From Methylibium sp035762065 (GTDB taxonomy: Bacteria > Pseudomonadota > Gammaproteobacteria > Burkholderiales > Burkholderiaceae_C): DNA of 64,000 bases. The notes under the pieces were generated by a model. It searched no databases. It saw nothing but the letters and a program-made list of their open reading frames with translations, and was not told the DNA's origin. Shown one piece after another: positions 1 through 7,548 of the stretch. The position numbers and the translations under genes are program-made. The number at the start of each line of letters is the position of its first letter. The first letter of the stretch is position 1. The stretch covers positions 1-64,000 of the forward strand of contig NZ_DASTPW010000048.1 in NCBI RefSeq assembly GCF_035762065.1. Direction: 5' to 3'.

Positions 1-636
1 CAGGATGGCGGTGAAGTCGGTGGCCTTGTCGTTCGTGAACTCGCGTCCCACGGTCTTGCCGCCGGCGGCCTTCACGCCCGTCTCGAACTCGTCGGCCACG
101 CCCTGGCCGTAGGCGGTGCGGTCGTCGATGGTGACGATCGACTTGCCCTTCAGCTCGTTGACGGCGTAGCGCCCGAGCGTGCCGCCCAGGTGCACGTCGT
201 CGGCAACGACGCGGAAGGTGGTCTTGTAGCCCTGGCGGGTGTACTTCGGGTTGGTCGCCGACGGCGAGATCTGCGGCACGCCGGCGTCGCTGTAGATCTT
301 GGAGGCCGGGATGGTGGTGCCGCTGTTGAGGTGGCCGATGACGCCGTTGACCTTGCTGTCCACCAGCTTCTGCGCGGCGGCGGTGCCCTGCTTGGGGTCG
401 GCGCCGTCGTCTTCGGCGAGCAGCTCGAACTTGGCCTTCTTGCCGCCGATCGTCACGCCCTTGGCGTTGAGCTCGTCGATGGCCATGCGCGCGCCGTTCT
501 CGTTGTCCTTGCCGAGGTGCGCGATCGCGCCGCTGAGCGGGGCGACGTGGCCGATCTTGACGACCTCTTGCGCCGACGCGGCTCCGACGCCGAGCATCAA
601 GGCCGCTGCGGCCAGAACGTGGTGCTTGTATTGCAT
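1..636 (-). CDS. ABC transporter substrate-binding protein, branched-chain amino acid type (3' end outside window)
   Basis: Periplasmic solute-binding protein of the LivJ/LivK (Peripla_BP_6) family, which delivers branched-chain amino acids or related small acids to an ABC importer. The 212 visible codons begin with a clear signal peptide (about residues 1-22, cleavage after ASA before QEVVKIGH). The family's opening motif VAPLSGAIAHLGKDNENG and the later GVIGHLNSGTTIPAS and SPSATNPKYT segments follow. The start ATG at 636 has a GGAGG ribosome site 8-9 bases upstream. The C-terminal part runs off the left edge, so ligand specificity and the permease genes cannot be seen. Family certain, substrate unknown. 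Confidence 0.93.
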   Translation of the reverse strand, partial: MQYKHHVLAAAALMLGVGAASAQEVVKIGHVAPLSGAIAHLGKDNENGARMAIDELNAKGVTIGGKKAKFELLAEDDGADPKQGTAAAQKLVDSKVNGVIGHLNSGTTIPASKIYSDAGVPQISPSATNPKYTRQGYKTTFRVVADDVHLGGTLGRYAVNELKGKSIVTIDDRTAYGQGVADEFETGVKAAGGKTVGREFTNDKATDFTAIL

Positions 637-834
637 GTGAAAACCTCCGATTGGAAGAGTGGGTTGAGCTTGGGGTTGTTTCTCAACGGCGCGAACCTTA
701 CTCCAAGCGGCTCGAAATTCCGGCCGGGCAAGTCCCGGGGAAAACACCGTCGGCGCGGGCTCGTGCAGGCAAGGCGGGGGTATTAGCAAGCACCAGACCC
801 GCGAGCCGGAACGACGCGGCGCGGAGCCCTGCCC

Positions 835-1263
835 TCACGCCACCTCGTGCTGAGCGATCGCGTAGCCGCGGCTTTGCAGATGCCGCCAGCGCCCTCGTCC
901 CGACAGCCGCGCGGCTTCGTCGCGGCCCACCACCTCGAACAGGCGCTCGAAACTTTCGAAGCCCGGCGCGATCTCGGGCCCGAGGTTGACCAGCACGCGG
1001 GCCTGCGGCGCATCGACCGCACGGTCCACGAGCCATATCGGGGTGCGCAGCAGGCGCTGCGCTGGTGCGCGCCCCGCAGCGAGCCGGGCATGCGGCACGA
1101 AGGCGAGATCGTCGAAGGTCCAGAGCAGGACGTCGAGTTCCGCCAGCCGATCCGGCGTCGCGGTCACCGCGACCCGCGCGCCGCTTTCGTAGGCCTTGGC
1201 GAGCAGCCGGCAGGCATGGCGCAGCGGATCGGCGGTGCCGTGGTGGAACTGGACCTCGGTCAT
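835..1263 (-). CDS. holC: DNA polymerase III subunit chi
   Basis: Chi subunit of the DNA polymerase III clamp loader, which links the loader to SSB through the psi subunit. The 142-residue length is close to the E. coli protein (about 147). The N-terminal segment MTEVQFHHGTADPLRHACRL and the central LLWTFDDLAFVPHA and RVLVNLG segments fit the family. The gene lies 16 bases downstream of pepA on the same strand, the pepA-holC order seen in many proteobacteria, so the two are probably co-transcribed. The 198 bases between this gene and the ABC-binding protein gene carry no ORF I would support. Confidence 0.93.
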   Translation of the reverse strand: MTEVQFHHGTADPLRHACRLLAKAYESGARVAVTATPDRLAELDVLLWTFDDLAFVPHARLAAGRAPAQRLLRTPIWLVDRAVDAPQARVLVNLGPEIAPGFESFERLFEVVGRDEAARLSGRGRWRHLQSRGYAIAQHEVA

Positions 1264-1279
1264 CGCCGCGCCGGGCGGA

Positions 1280-2749
1280 TCAACGCGACAGCAGGTAATG
1301 CACCAGCAGCGGCACCGGCCGGCCGGTCGCGCCCTTTTGCGCGCCGGACTTCCAGGCGGTGCCGGCGATGTCTAGGTGCGCCCAGCGCAGCTTGCCGGCG
1401 AACTTGCGCAGGAACATCGCTGCGGTGATCGCGCCGCCGGCGCGCCCGCCGACGTTGCCCATGTCGGCGAAATTGCTCTTCAACGCCTCTTCGTATTCGT
1501 CGTCGAGCGGCATGCGCCAGGCCGGATCGAGCGCGCGCTCGCCGCAGGCCAGCAGTGCCTGCGCGAGCGCCTCGTCGGTGCTGAACAGGCCGCTGCGGTG
1601 GTGGCCCAGCGCGATCACGCAGGCGCCGGTGAGCGTGGCGATGTCGATGACCGCGGCGGGCTTGAAGCGCTCGGCGTAAGTCAGCGCATCGCACAGGATC
1701 AGGCGGCCTTCGGCATCGGTGTTCAGCACCTCGATCGTCTGGCCGGACATCGAGGTGACCACGTCGCCCGGCTTCACCGAACGGCCGCTGGGCATGTTCT
1801 CGCACGCCGGGATCAGGCCGACGACGTTGAGCTTCGGCTGCAGCTCGGCGAGCGTGCGGAAGACGCCCAGCACGCTGGCCGCGCCGCACATGTCGAACTT
1901 CATCTCGTCCATGTCGGGCGCGGGCTTGATCGAGATGCCGCCGGTGTCGAAGGTGATGCCCTTGCCGACCAGCACGACCGGCGCCTGCGCCTTCCTGCCC
2001 TTGTCAGGCGCGCCGTCGTAGCGCAGCACGATGAACTTCAGCGGCTCGTAGGAGCCCTGGGCGACCGCAAGGAAGGATCCCATGCCGAGCTTTTCGCAGT
2101 CCTTGCGCTCGAGCACTTCGCACTTGATGCCGCCGCGCTTGCCGAGCTTCTTCGCTTCGTCGGCGAGGAAGCTCGGCGTGCAGTGATTGGCCGGACGGTT
2201 GCCGCATTCGCGCGCGAGTTTCACGCCTTCGGCGATGGCTACGCCGCGGTCGAGGCCGGCCTGCGCGGCCTTCGCCTGCGCGCGCTCGACGATCAGGCTC
2301 AGCTTCGCGAGCTGCGGTGCCTCGGGCGCGCTCGGCTTCGTGTGGCGGTAGAGATAGACCGCGTCGCTCGCGGCGGCGACCACCGCCTCGGCATGCGCGT
2401 CGTCGCAAGGCATGCCGAGCAGCACGGCCACGTGCTTGACGCCGAGCTGCTTGACCTGCGCGAGCGCCGCGCCCACCGCCGCCTTCACCGCCTTCGCGGA
2501 TGCGGCCCCGCCGCCGCTCGCCACGGCGATCACCAGCCGCTTCGCGACCAGCCCTTGCGGCTTGTGCAGCAGCACGCTGCGCCCCGGCTTCCAGGCGAGG
2601 TCGCCGGCGTCGACGACCTGCTCCAGCAGCGCTCGCAGGGCAGGGTCGGTGCCCTGCGTCGCGGCGTCTTCGGTGACGAGCCAGATCAGGGCGTCGGCCG
2701 CGGTCTGCGCGAGCTTTTCGCTCGCCGTCGCGAGAACTTTGAACTCCAT
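1280..2749 (-). CDS. pepA: Cytosol (leucyl) aminopeptidase
   Basis: M17 family dizinc leucyl aminopeptidase, a cytosolic hexameric enzyme that removes N-terminal residues from peptides; in enterobacteria it also acts as a DNA-binding accessory factor. The 489-residue protein carries the metal-binding region VGKGITFDTGGISIKP (about 258-273) and the family signature NTDAEGRLILCDAL (about 340). The start ATG at 2749 has a GAGAAG site just upstream. Its start codon is only 27 bases from that of the divergent lptF, so promoters for each must reach into the other's coding sequence. holC follows 16 bases downstream. Confidence 0.97.
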   Translation of the reverse strand: MEFKVLATASEKLAQTAADALIWLVTEDAATQGTDPALRALLEQVVDAGDLAWKPGRSVLLHKPQGLVAKRLVIAVASGGGAASAKAVKAAVGAALAQVKQLGVKHVAVLLGMPCDDAHAEAVVAAASDAVYLYRHTKPSAPEAPQLAKLSLIVERAQAKAAQAGLDRGVAIAEGVKLARECGNRPANHCTPSFLADEAKKLGKRGGIKCEVLERKDCEKLGMGSFLAVAQGSYEPLKFIVLRYDGAPDKGRKAQAPVVLVGKGITFDTGGISIKPAPDMDEMKFDMCGAASVLGVFRTLAELQPKLNVVGLIPACENMPSGRSVKPGDVVTSMSGQTIEVLNTDAEGRLILCDALTYAERFKPAAVIDIATLTGACVIALGHHRSGLFSTDEALAQALLACGERALDPAWRMPLDDEYEEALKSNFADMGNVGGRAGGAITAAMFLRKFAGKLRWAHLDIAGTAWKSGAQKGATGRPVPLLVHYLLSR

Positions 2750-2776
2750 AATGCTTCTCGAATTGAAGACGCGACG

Positions 2777-3886
2777 ATGTTATTCGACACGACTTTGCGC
2801 AAGGAGCTCGGCCGCAGTTTCGGTGCGACGCTGATCGTCATCATGACCATCGTGATCACGATGTTCCTGATCCGCACGCTGGGTCAGGCCGCCGGCGGCA
2901 GCGTCGCGGCGCAGGACGTCGCCTTGCTGCTCGGCTACCTCGCGCTCGACAACCTGCCGGCGATGCTGAGCTTGTCGCTGTTCATCGCGATCGTCACGAC
3001 GATGACGCGCATGTACCGCGACAGCGAGATGGTGATCTGGTTCGCCAGCGGCGTCGGCCTGTTCCGTTTCGTGCGGCCGGTGCTCGGGCTCGCGGCGCCG
3101 CTGCTGCTGATCGTGGCGGTGCTCGCGCTGTTCGTCTGGCCCTGGGGCAACCGGCAGATTGCCGAGCTGAAGGATCGCTACGAACGGCGCAGCGATGTCG
3201 CTCGAGTCGCGCCCGGTCAGTTCCAAACCTCGGCCGACGGCAAGCGCGTCTTCTTCGTCGAGCGCGACACCGGCGAAGGCCAGAGCGCGCGCAACGTCTT
3301 CGTGCTCGAGCGCAAGGCCGAGGGCGAAAGCCTCACTGCGGCGCGCAGCGGGCGCATCGAGATGCAGGGCGACCAGCGCGTCGTCGTGCTCGAGAACGGC
3401 CAGCGCAGCGAACTCGACACCAAGAACGGCGACCGCAGGCTCGCGCAGTTCGACGTCTACCGCGTCGCCGTCGGCGAGAGCGGGGGCTCCGGGCTCGACA
3501 ACCTGCCGGCGAAGGCACGCAGCACCTGGGAGCTGCTGACGCAGCCGACGCCACGCCATCGTGGCGAGCTGACCTGGCGCATCGGCCTCGCGCTCGGCGG
3601 CGTCAACCTGGTGCTGCTCGGCATCGGCCTTGCGGCCGGCAACCCGCGCCGCGGCGGCAGCTGGAACCTACTGTTCGCGCTGCTCGCCTTCGTCGTCTAC
3701 TACAACGTGCTGAACCTCAGCCAGACCTGGGTCAGCGCCTCGCGGCTCGACGTGCCTTCGAGCCTGCTGCTGGTGCATGGCGGCACGCTGCTGCTCGCGC
3801 TCGGCCTGCTGTACTGGCGCGATCGGGCCGCGGCGATCGGCTACGCCCCCTGGCGGCGCAAGCCGCGCAAGGCGCAGGCCTCGTGA
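2777..3886 (+). CDS. lptF: LPS export ABC transporter permease LptF
   Basis: Inner-membrane permease subunit that with LptG and the ATPase LptB2 extracts lipopolysaccharide from the inner membrane and pushes it along the LptC/A/D bridge. The 369 residues show the YjgP/YjgQ topology: membrane segments near residues 15-35, 60-80 and 100-122, a large periplasmic beta-jellyroll region, then three hydrophobic segments near 280-355. The open frame extends far upstream but is only pepA antisense; ATG 2777 gives the family N-terminus MLFDTTLRKELGRSF. It overlaps lptG by four bases (GTGA). Confidence 0.96.
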   Translation: MLFDTTLRKELGRSFGATLIVIMTIVITMFLIRTLGQAAGGSVAAQDVALLLGYLALDNLPAMLSLSLFIAIVTTMTRMYRDSEMVIWFASGVGLFRFVRPVLGLAAPLLLIVAVLALFVWPWGNRQIAELKDRYERRSDVARVAPGQFQTSADGKRVFFVERDTGEGQSARNVFVLERKAEGESLTAARSGRIEMQGDQRVVVLENGQRSELDTKNGDRRLAQFDVYRVAVGESGGSGLDNLPAKARSTWELLTQPTPRHRGELTWRIGLALGGVNLVLLGIGLAAGNPRRGGSWNLLFALLAFVVYYNVLNLSQTWVSASRLDVPSSLLLVHGGTLLLALGLLYWRDRAAAIGYAPWRRKPRKAQAS

Positions 3887-5040
3887 AGACGGTGCGCCGC
3901 CTGCTGTTCGCCGACGTGCTCGGCGCGGTGGCCTTCGTGGCGATCGCCTTCCTCGCGCTCTTCTATTTCATCGACTTCGTCGACGAGATCGAAAGCGTCG
4001 GCCAGGGGCTCTACCGCATCCAGCACGCGGCGCTGTACTGCCTGCTGCTGCTGCCGGGCCACTTCTACGAGCTGTTCCCGATCGCGGTGCTGATCGGCAC
4101 GATCTACGCGATGGCGCGACTCGCGCAGTCGTCGGAGTTCACGATCCTGCGCACCGCCGGGCTCGGGCCCGGGCGGGCGCTCTCGCTGCTGACGCAGCTG
4201 GGCCTCGCGTTCGCAGCGTTGACCTTCGTGGTCGGCGACTACGTCGGGCCCTACTTCGACGCCAAGGCCTCGCAGCTGCGCACCACGCTGCGCTCCGGCG
4301 GGCTGGGCGGGCAGGCGAGCAGCGGCAGCGCCTGGCTGAAGGACCGCCGCGTCGTCGAGGACGGCGACCCGCTCGGCGCCATCGCCGGCCGCGAGCCGGG
4401 CCGCGAAGTCTTCGACTCGATCTATGTCGGCAGCGTCGGCCCCGGCGGCAAGCTCGGCGACGTGCGCATCTACGAGTTCGACGCCGACGGGCGGCTGCTG
4501 CTGCAGCTTGCCGCCGCGACCGCGCAGGTCGGCGGCGATGCGTGGACGCTGCGCGACGTGCGCGTGGCCTCCTGGCAGCCCGACTCCGGCACGGCCGGCG
4601 CGCTGGCGCCCGGGCGCAGGATCGAGGAACTCACCTGGCCGACGCGGCTGTCGCCGGCGGTGGTCGGTGCGGTGGTGTCGCCGCTCAAGAGCATGTCCAC
4701 CGTCAACCTGTTCCGCTACATGAATCACCTGTCGCAGAACGAGCAGGCCGCGCAGCGGCCCGAGATCCAGTTCTGGAAGAAGGCGCTTTACCCGCTGGCC
4801 TGCCTGGTGATGGTCGGGCTGGCGCTTCCCTTCGCCTACCTCCATGCGCGCTCGGGCGGCATCAGCGTCAAGGTGTTCGGCGGCATCCTGCTCGGCATCA
4901 GCTTCGTGCTGCTCAACAACGTCTCGACCCACCTCGGCTTGCTGCGCGACTGGACGCCCTGGATCGCGGCCGCCGCGCCCGGCGCGTTCTACATGCTGCT
5001 GTCGATGGCCGCCTTCAGTTGGCTGGTGCGCTTTCGATGA
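3883..5040 (+). CDS. lptG: LPS export ABC transporter permease LptG
   Basis: Partner permease of LptF in the LptB2FG lipopolysaccharide extractor. The 385-residue protein begins MKTVRRLLFADVLGAVAFVAIAF. It has the expected early membrane segments, the family motif around FELFPIAVLIGTIYAM (here YELFPIAVLIGTIYAM), a periplasmic domain, and a C-terminal set of hydrophobic segments. It starts with GTG at 3883, overlapping the lptF stop, and its TGA stop overlaps the ATG of the next gene. Translational coupling along the chain is therefore likely. Confidence 0.96.
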   Translation: MKTVRRLLFADVLGAVAFVAIAFLALFYFIDFVDEIESVGQGLYRIQHAALYCLLLLPGHFYELFPIAVLIGTIYAMARLAQSSEFTILRTAGLGPGRALSLLTQLGLAFAALTFVVGDYVGPYFDAKASQLRTTLRSGGLGGQASSGSAWLKDRRVVEDGDPLGAIAGREPGREVFDSIYVGSVGPGGKLGDVRIYEFDADGRLLLQLAAATAQVGGDAWTLRDVRVASWQPDSGTAGALAPGRRIEELTWPTRLSPAVVGAVVSPLKSMSTVNLFRYMNHLSQNEQAAQRPEIQFWKKALYPLACLVMVGLALPFAYLHARSGGISVKVFGGILLGISFVLLNNVSTHLGLLRDWTPWIAAAAPGAFYMLLSMAAFSWLVRFR

Positions 5041-5426
5041 AGCCGCGTCACGGTCTGCTGCTGTTCGCGCACGGAGCGCGCGACGTTTCTTGGGCGCGGC
5101 CTTTCCAGGCCGTCGCGTCCATGCTGGCCGACGATGCCGAGCGGCCGGTCGCGCTCGCCTACCTCGAGCTGATGCAGCCCGACCTCGCGACCGCCGGTGC
5201 CGAACTCGTCGCGCTCGGCTGCGAGGCGATCACCGTGGTGCCGCTTTTCCTCGGCACCGGCGGCCACGTGAAGCGGGATCTGCCGAAGCTGCTCGACGAA
5301 CTGCGCGCCCGCCATGCCGGCACGCGCTGGCGGCTGGCGCCGGCGATCGGCGAGGCGCCGCTCGTGATCGCCGCCATGGCCGAGGTCGCCCGCGAAGCCG
5401 CGGCAGCGTCAGACAACACCGCATGA
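5037..5426 (+). CDS. cbiX: CbiX/SirB-type sirohydrochlorin chelatase, short form
   Basis: Small class II chelatase that inserts a metal (cobalt or ferrous iron) into sirohydrochlorin. The 129-residue length matches the short homodimeric CbiX-S/SirB form rather than the two-domain enzymes. The expected metal-binding histidines are in LLLFAHGARD (His10) and in FLGTGGHVKRDL (about His79). ATG 5037 overlaps the lptG stop (ATGA), and the gene's own stop overlaps the cysB start. The link to cysB downstream suggests siroheme for sulfite reductase, hence iron, but the metal cannot be read from sequence. Confidence 0.88.
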   Translation: MKPRHGLLLFAHGARDVSWARPFQAVASMLADDAERPVALAYLELMQPDLATAGAELVALGCEAITVVPLFLGTGGHVKRDLPKLLDELRARHAGTRWRLAPAIGEAPLVIAAMAEVAREAAAASDNTA

Positions 5427-6376
5427 ACCTGCACCAATTCCGCTTCATCCAGGAGGCCGCGCGCCGCGACCTCAACCTGACCGAGACCGCGAAGGCGCTG
5501 CACACCTCGCAACCGGGCATCTCGAAGGCGATCCTCGAACTCGAAAGCGAGCTGGGCATCGACATCTTCGCGAGGCACGGCAAGCGCCTGAAGCGCATCA
5601 CCGAGCCGGGCCGGCAGGTGCTCGCGGCCATCGAAATCATCATGCGCGAGGTCGGCAACCTCAAGCGCATCGGCGACGAGTTCAGCCAGCAGGACAGCGG
5701 CACGCTGTCGATCGCGACAACCCACACGCAGGCGCGCTACGTGCTGCCGGGGCCGGTCGCGGCACTGCGCCGGCGCTGGCCGAAGGTGTCGATCAGCCTG
5801 CACCAGGGCAACCCGGAGCAGGTCGCGCAGATGCTGATCGACGAGACCGCGGACATCGGCCTCGCGACCGAGTCGCTCAGCGACTTCGAATCGCTGGTGA
5901 CCTTGCGCTGCTACGAGTGGCAGCACATGCTGGTGATGCCGACGACGCACCCGCTCGCCGGCGAGGCGCGGCTCACGCTCGAGCAGCTGGGCCGCGAGCC
6001 ACTGATCTCCTACCACCCGTCGTTCACCGGCCGCACCCGCATCGACCAGGCCTTCGCGGCGCGCTCGCTGAAGCCGACGATCGTGCTCGAGGCGATCGAC
6101 TCCGACGTGATCAAGACCTACGTCAAGCTCGGCCTCGGCGTCGGCATCGTCGCCGAGATGGCGGTGCGCGACGACGCGGCCTTCGCCCCGGGCGGCGAGC
6201 TGGTCGCGCGGCCCGCGGGGCAGCTCTTCGGCAACAACGTCGCGCGGCTCGCACTCAAGCGCGGCGCCTACCTGCGCAGCTTCGTCTACGGCTTCGCCGA
6301 GTTGATCTCCGAGCGCCTGACCCGCAGCCTGATCGACCGCGCGATGCAGGGCGGCGGCGAACACTATGAACTCTGA
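5423..6376 (+). CDS. cysB: CysB-family LysR transcriptional regulator
   Basis: LysR-type regulator of the CysB/Cbl group, which activates sulfate uptake and cysteine biosynthesis genes in response to N-acetylserine or sulfur-source signals. The 317 residues start MNLHQFRFIQEAARRDLNLT with a winged helix-turn-helix (LTETAKALHTSQPGISKAI). The CysB-type effector domain follows, with the motifs TTHTQARYVLP, HQGNPEQVAQM and KTYVKLGLGVGIVAEMA. ATG 5423 overlaps the chelatase stop by four bases; the 3' end overlaps the aminotransferase gene by 11 bases. Being translated behind lptG and cbiX is unusual for a regulator. Confidence 0.93.
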   Translation: MNLHQFRFIQEAARRDLNLTETAKALHTSQPGISKAILELESELGIDIFARHGKRLKRITEPGRQVLAAIEIIMREVGNLKRIGDEFSQQDSGTLSIATTHTQARYVLPGPVAALRRRWPKVSISLHQGNPEQVAQMLIDETADIGLATESLSDFESLVTLRCYEWQHMLVMPTTHPLAGEARLTLEQLGREPLISYHPSFTGRTRIDQAFAARSLKPTIVLEAIDSDVIKTYVKLGLGVGIVAEMAVRDDAAFAPGGELVARPAGQLFGNNVARLALKRGAYLRSFVYGFAELISERLTRSLIDRAMQGGGEHYEL

Positions 6377-7538
6377 AACCTTCACGTTGCCGCCGAGCCG
6401 GCTGCCCAAGGTGGGCATCACGATCTTCACCGTGATGTCGGCGCTGGCGCAGCAGCACGACGCGGTCAATCTCGGCCAGGGCTTTCCCGACTTCGACTGC
6501 GATCCGCGCCTCCTCGACGCGGTGCACCGCGCGATGCGCGCCGGCCACAACCAGTACCCGCCGATGGCCGGCGTGCCGACGTTGCGCGAGGCGGTGGCGG
6601 CGAAGATGGCCGCGCTCTACGCACGGCACTACGACGCGGCGAACGAGATCACGATCACGGCCGGCGCGACGCAGGCGATCCTCACCGCGATCCTGGCGCT
6701 CGTGCATCCGGGCGACGAGGTGATCGTGCTCGAGCCCTGCTACGACAGCTATGCGCCGAACATCGAGCTCGCCGGCGGCACGGTGGTGCGCGTGCCGCTT
6801 GGGCCGGGCCGCTTCCGGCCGGACTTCGACCGGCTCGCCGCCGCGCTGGGCCCGCGCACGCGGATGCTGATCGTCAACACGCCGCACAACCCGAGCGCCA
6901 CGGTCTGGACGGTCGACGAGATGCAGCGCCTTGCCGCCCTGCTGCGCGGCACCGATGTCATCGTGCTCTCGGACGAGGTCTACGAGCACATGGTCTTCGA
7001 CGGCCGCGCCCATCAGAGCGTCGCTCGCCACGGCGAGCTGGCCGAGCGCAGCATCGTCGTCTCCAGCTTCGGCAAGACCTTCCACGTCACGGGCTGGAAG
7101 GTGGGCTACGTGGCCGCGCCGGCGGCGCTGACGGCCGAGTTCCGCAAGGTCCACCAGTTCAACGTGTTCACCGTCAACACGCCGATGCAGCACGCGCTCG
7201 CCGAGTATCTGGCCGACCCCGCGCCCTATGCAGAGCTGCCGGCCTTCTATGGCGCCAAACGGGACCACTTCCGCGCCGGCCTCGCCGGCAGCGGCTTCGA
7301 GCTCTTGCCCAGCGAAGGCAGCTACTTCCAGTGCGTCGATTACTCGAAGCTCGCCGCCCACGCCGAACGCAGCGAAGCCGACTTCTGCCGCTGGTTGACC
7401 ACCGAGGCCGGCGTCGCGGCGATCCCGCTGTCGGCGTTCTACGAAGGCGGCTTCGAGCAACGCACGGTGCGCTTCTGTTTCGCGAAGAAGATCGAAACGC
7501 TCGATCGCGCGCTCGATCGGCTGCGCGCGGCGCTCTGA
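6366..7538 (+). CDS. PLP-dependent aminotransferase, methionine aminotransferase (YbdL) type
   Basis: Fold-type I pyridoxal-phosphate aminotransferase of the class I/II family. The 390 residues open with LPKVGITIFTVMSALA and contain NLGQGFPDF, the AGATQAI cofactor loop, NTPHNPSA, DEVYEHM, and the Schiff-base lysine in SSFGKTFHVTGWK (Lys237). The pattern best matches methionine aminotransferases (YbdL/kynurenine aminotransferase-like), which transaminate methionine with 2-oxo acids, although aromatic or kynurenine activity is possible. Its start lies inside the end of cysB, so it is probably translated with the sulfur-linked genes upstream. Confidence 0.88.
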   Translation: MNSETFTLPPSRLPKVGITIFTVMSALAQQHDAVNLGQGFPDFDCDPRLLDAVHRAMRAGHNQYPPMAGVPTLREAVAAKMAALYARHYDAANEITITAGATQAILTAILALVHPGDEVIVLEPCYDSYAPNIELAGGTVVRVPLGPGRFRPDFDRLAAALGPRTRMLIVNTPHNPSATVWTVDEMQRLAALLRGTDVIVLSDEVYEHMVFDGRAHQSVARHGELAERSIVVSSFGKTFHVTGWKVGYVAAPAALTAEFRKVHQFNVFTVNTPMQHALAEYLADPAPYAELPAFYGAKRDHFRAGLAGSGFELLPSEGSYFQCVDYSKLAAHAERSEADFCRWLTTEAGVAAIPLSAFYEGGFEQRTVRFCFAKKIETLDRALDRLRAAL

Positions 7539-7548
7539 GACGCAGCGT

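Noticed and set aside
1376..3886. 836-residue fusion of a novel N-terminal domain to LptF
   Set aside because: The N-terminal 467 codons are antisense pepA; ATG 2777 gives a full-length LptF.
4844..6376. CysB with a 193-residue N-terminal extension
   Set aside because: The extension is an out-of-frame reading of lptG and cbiX; ATG 5423 gives a normal CysB.
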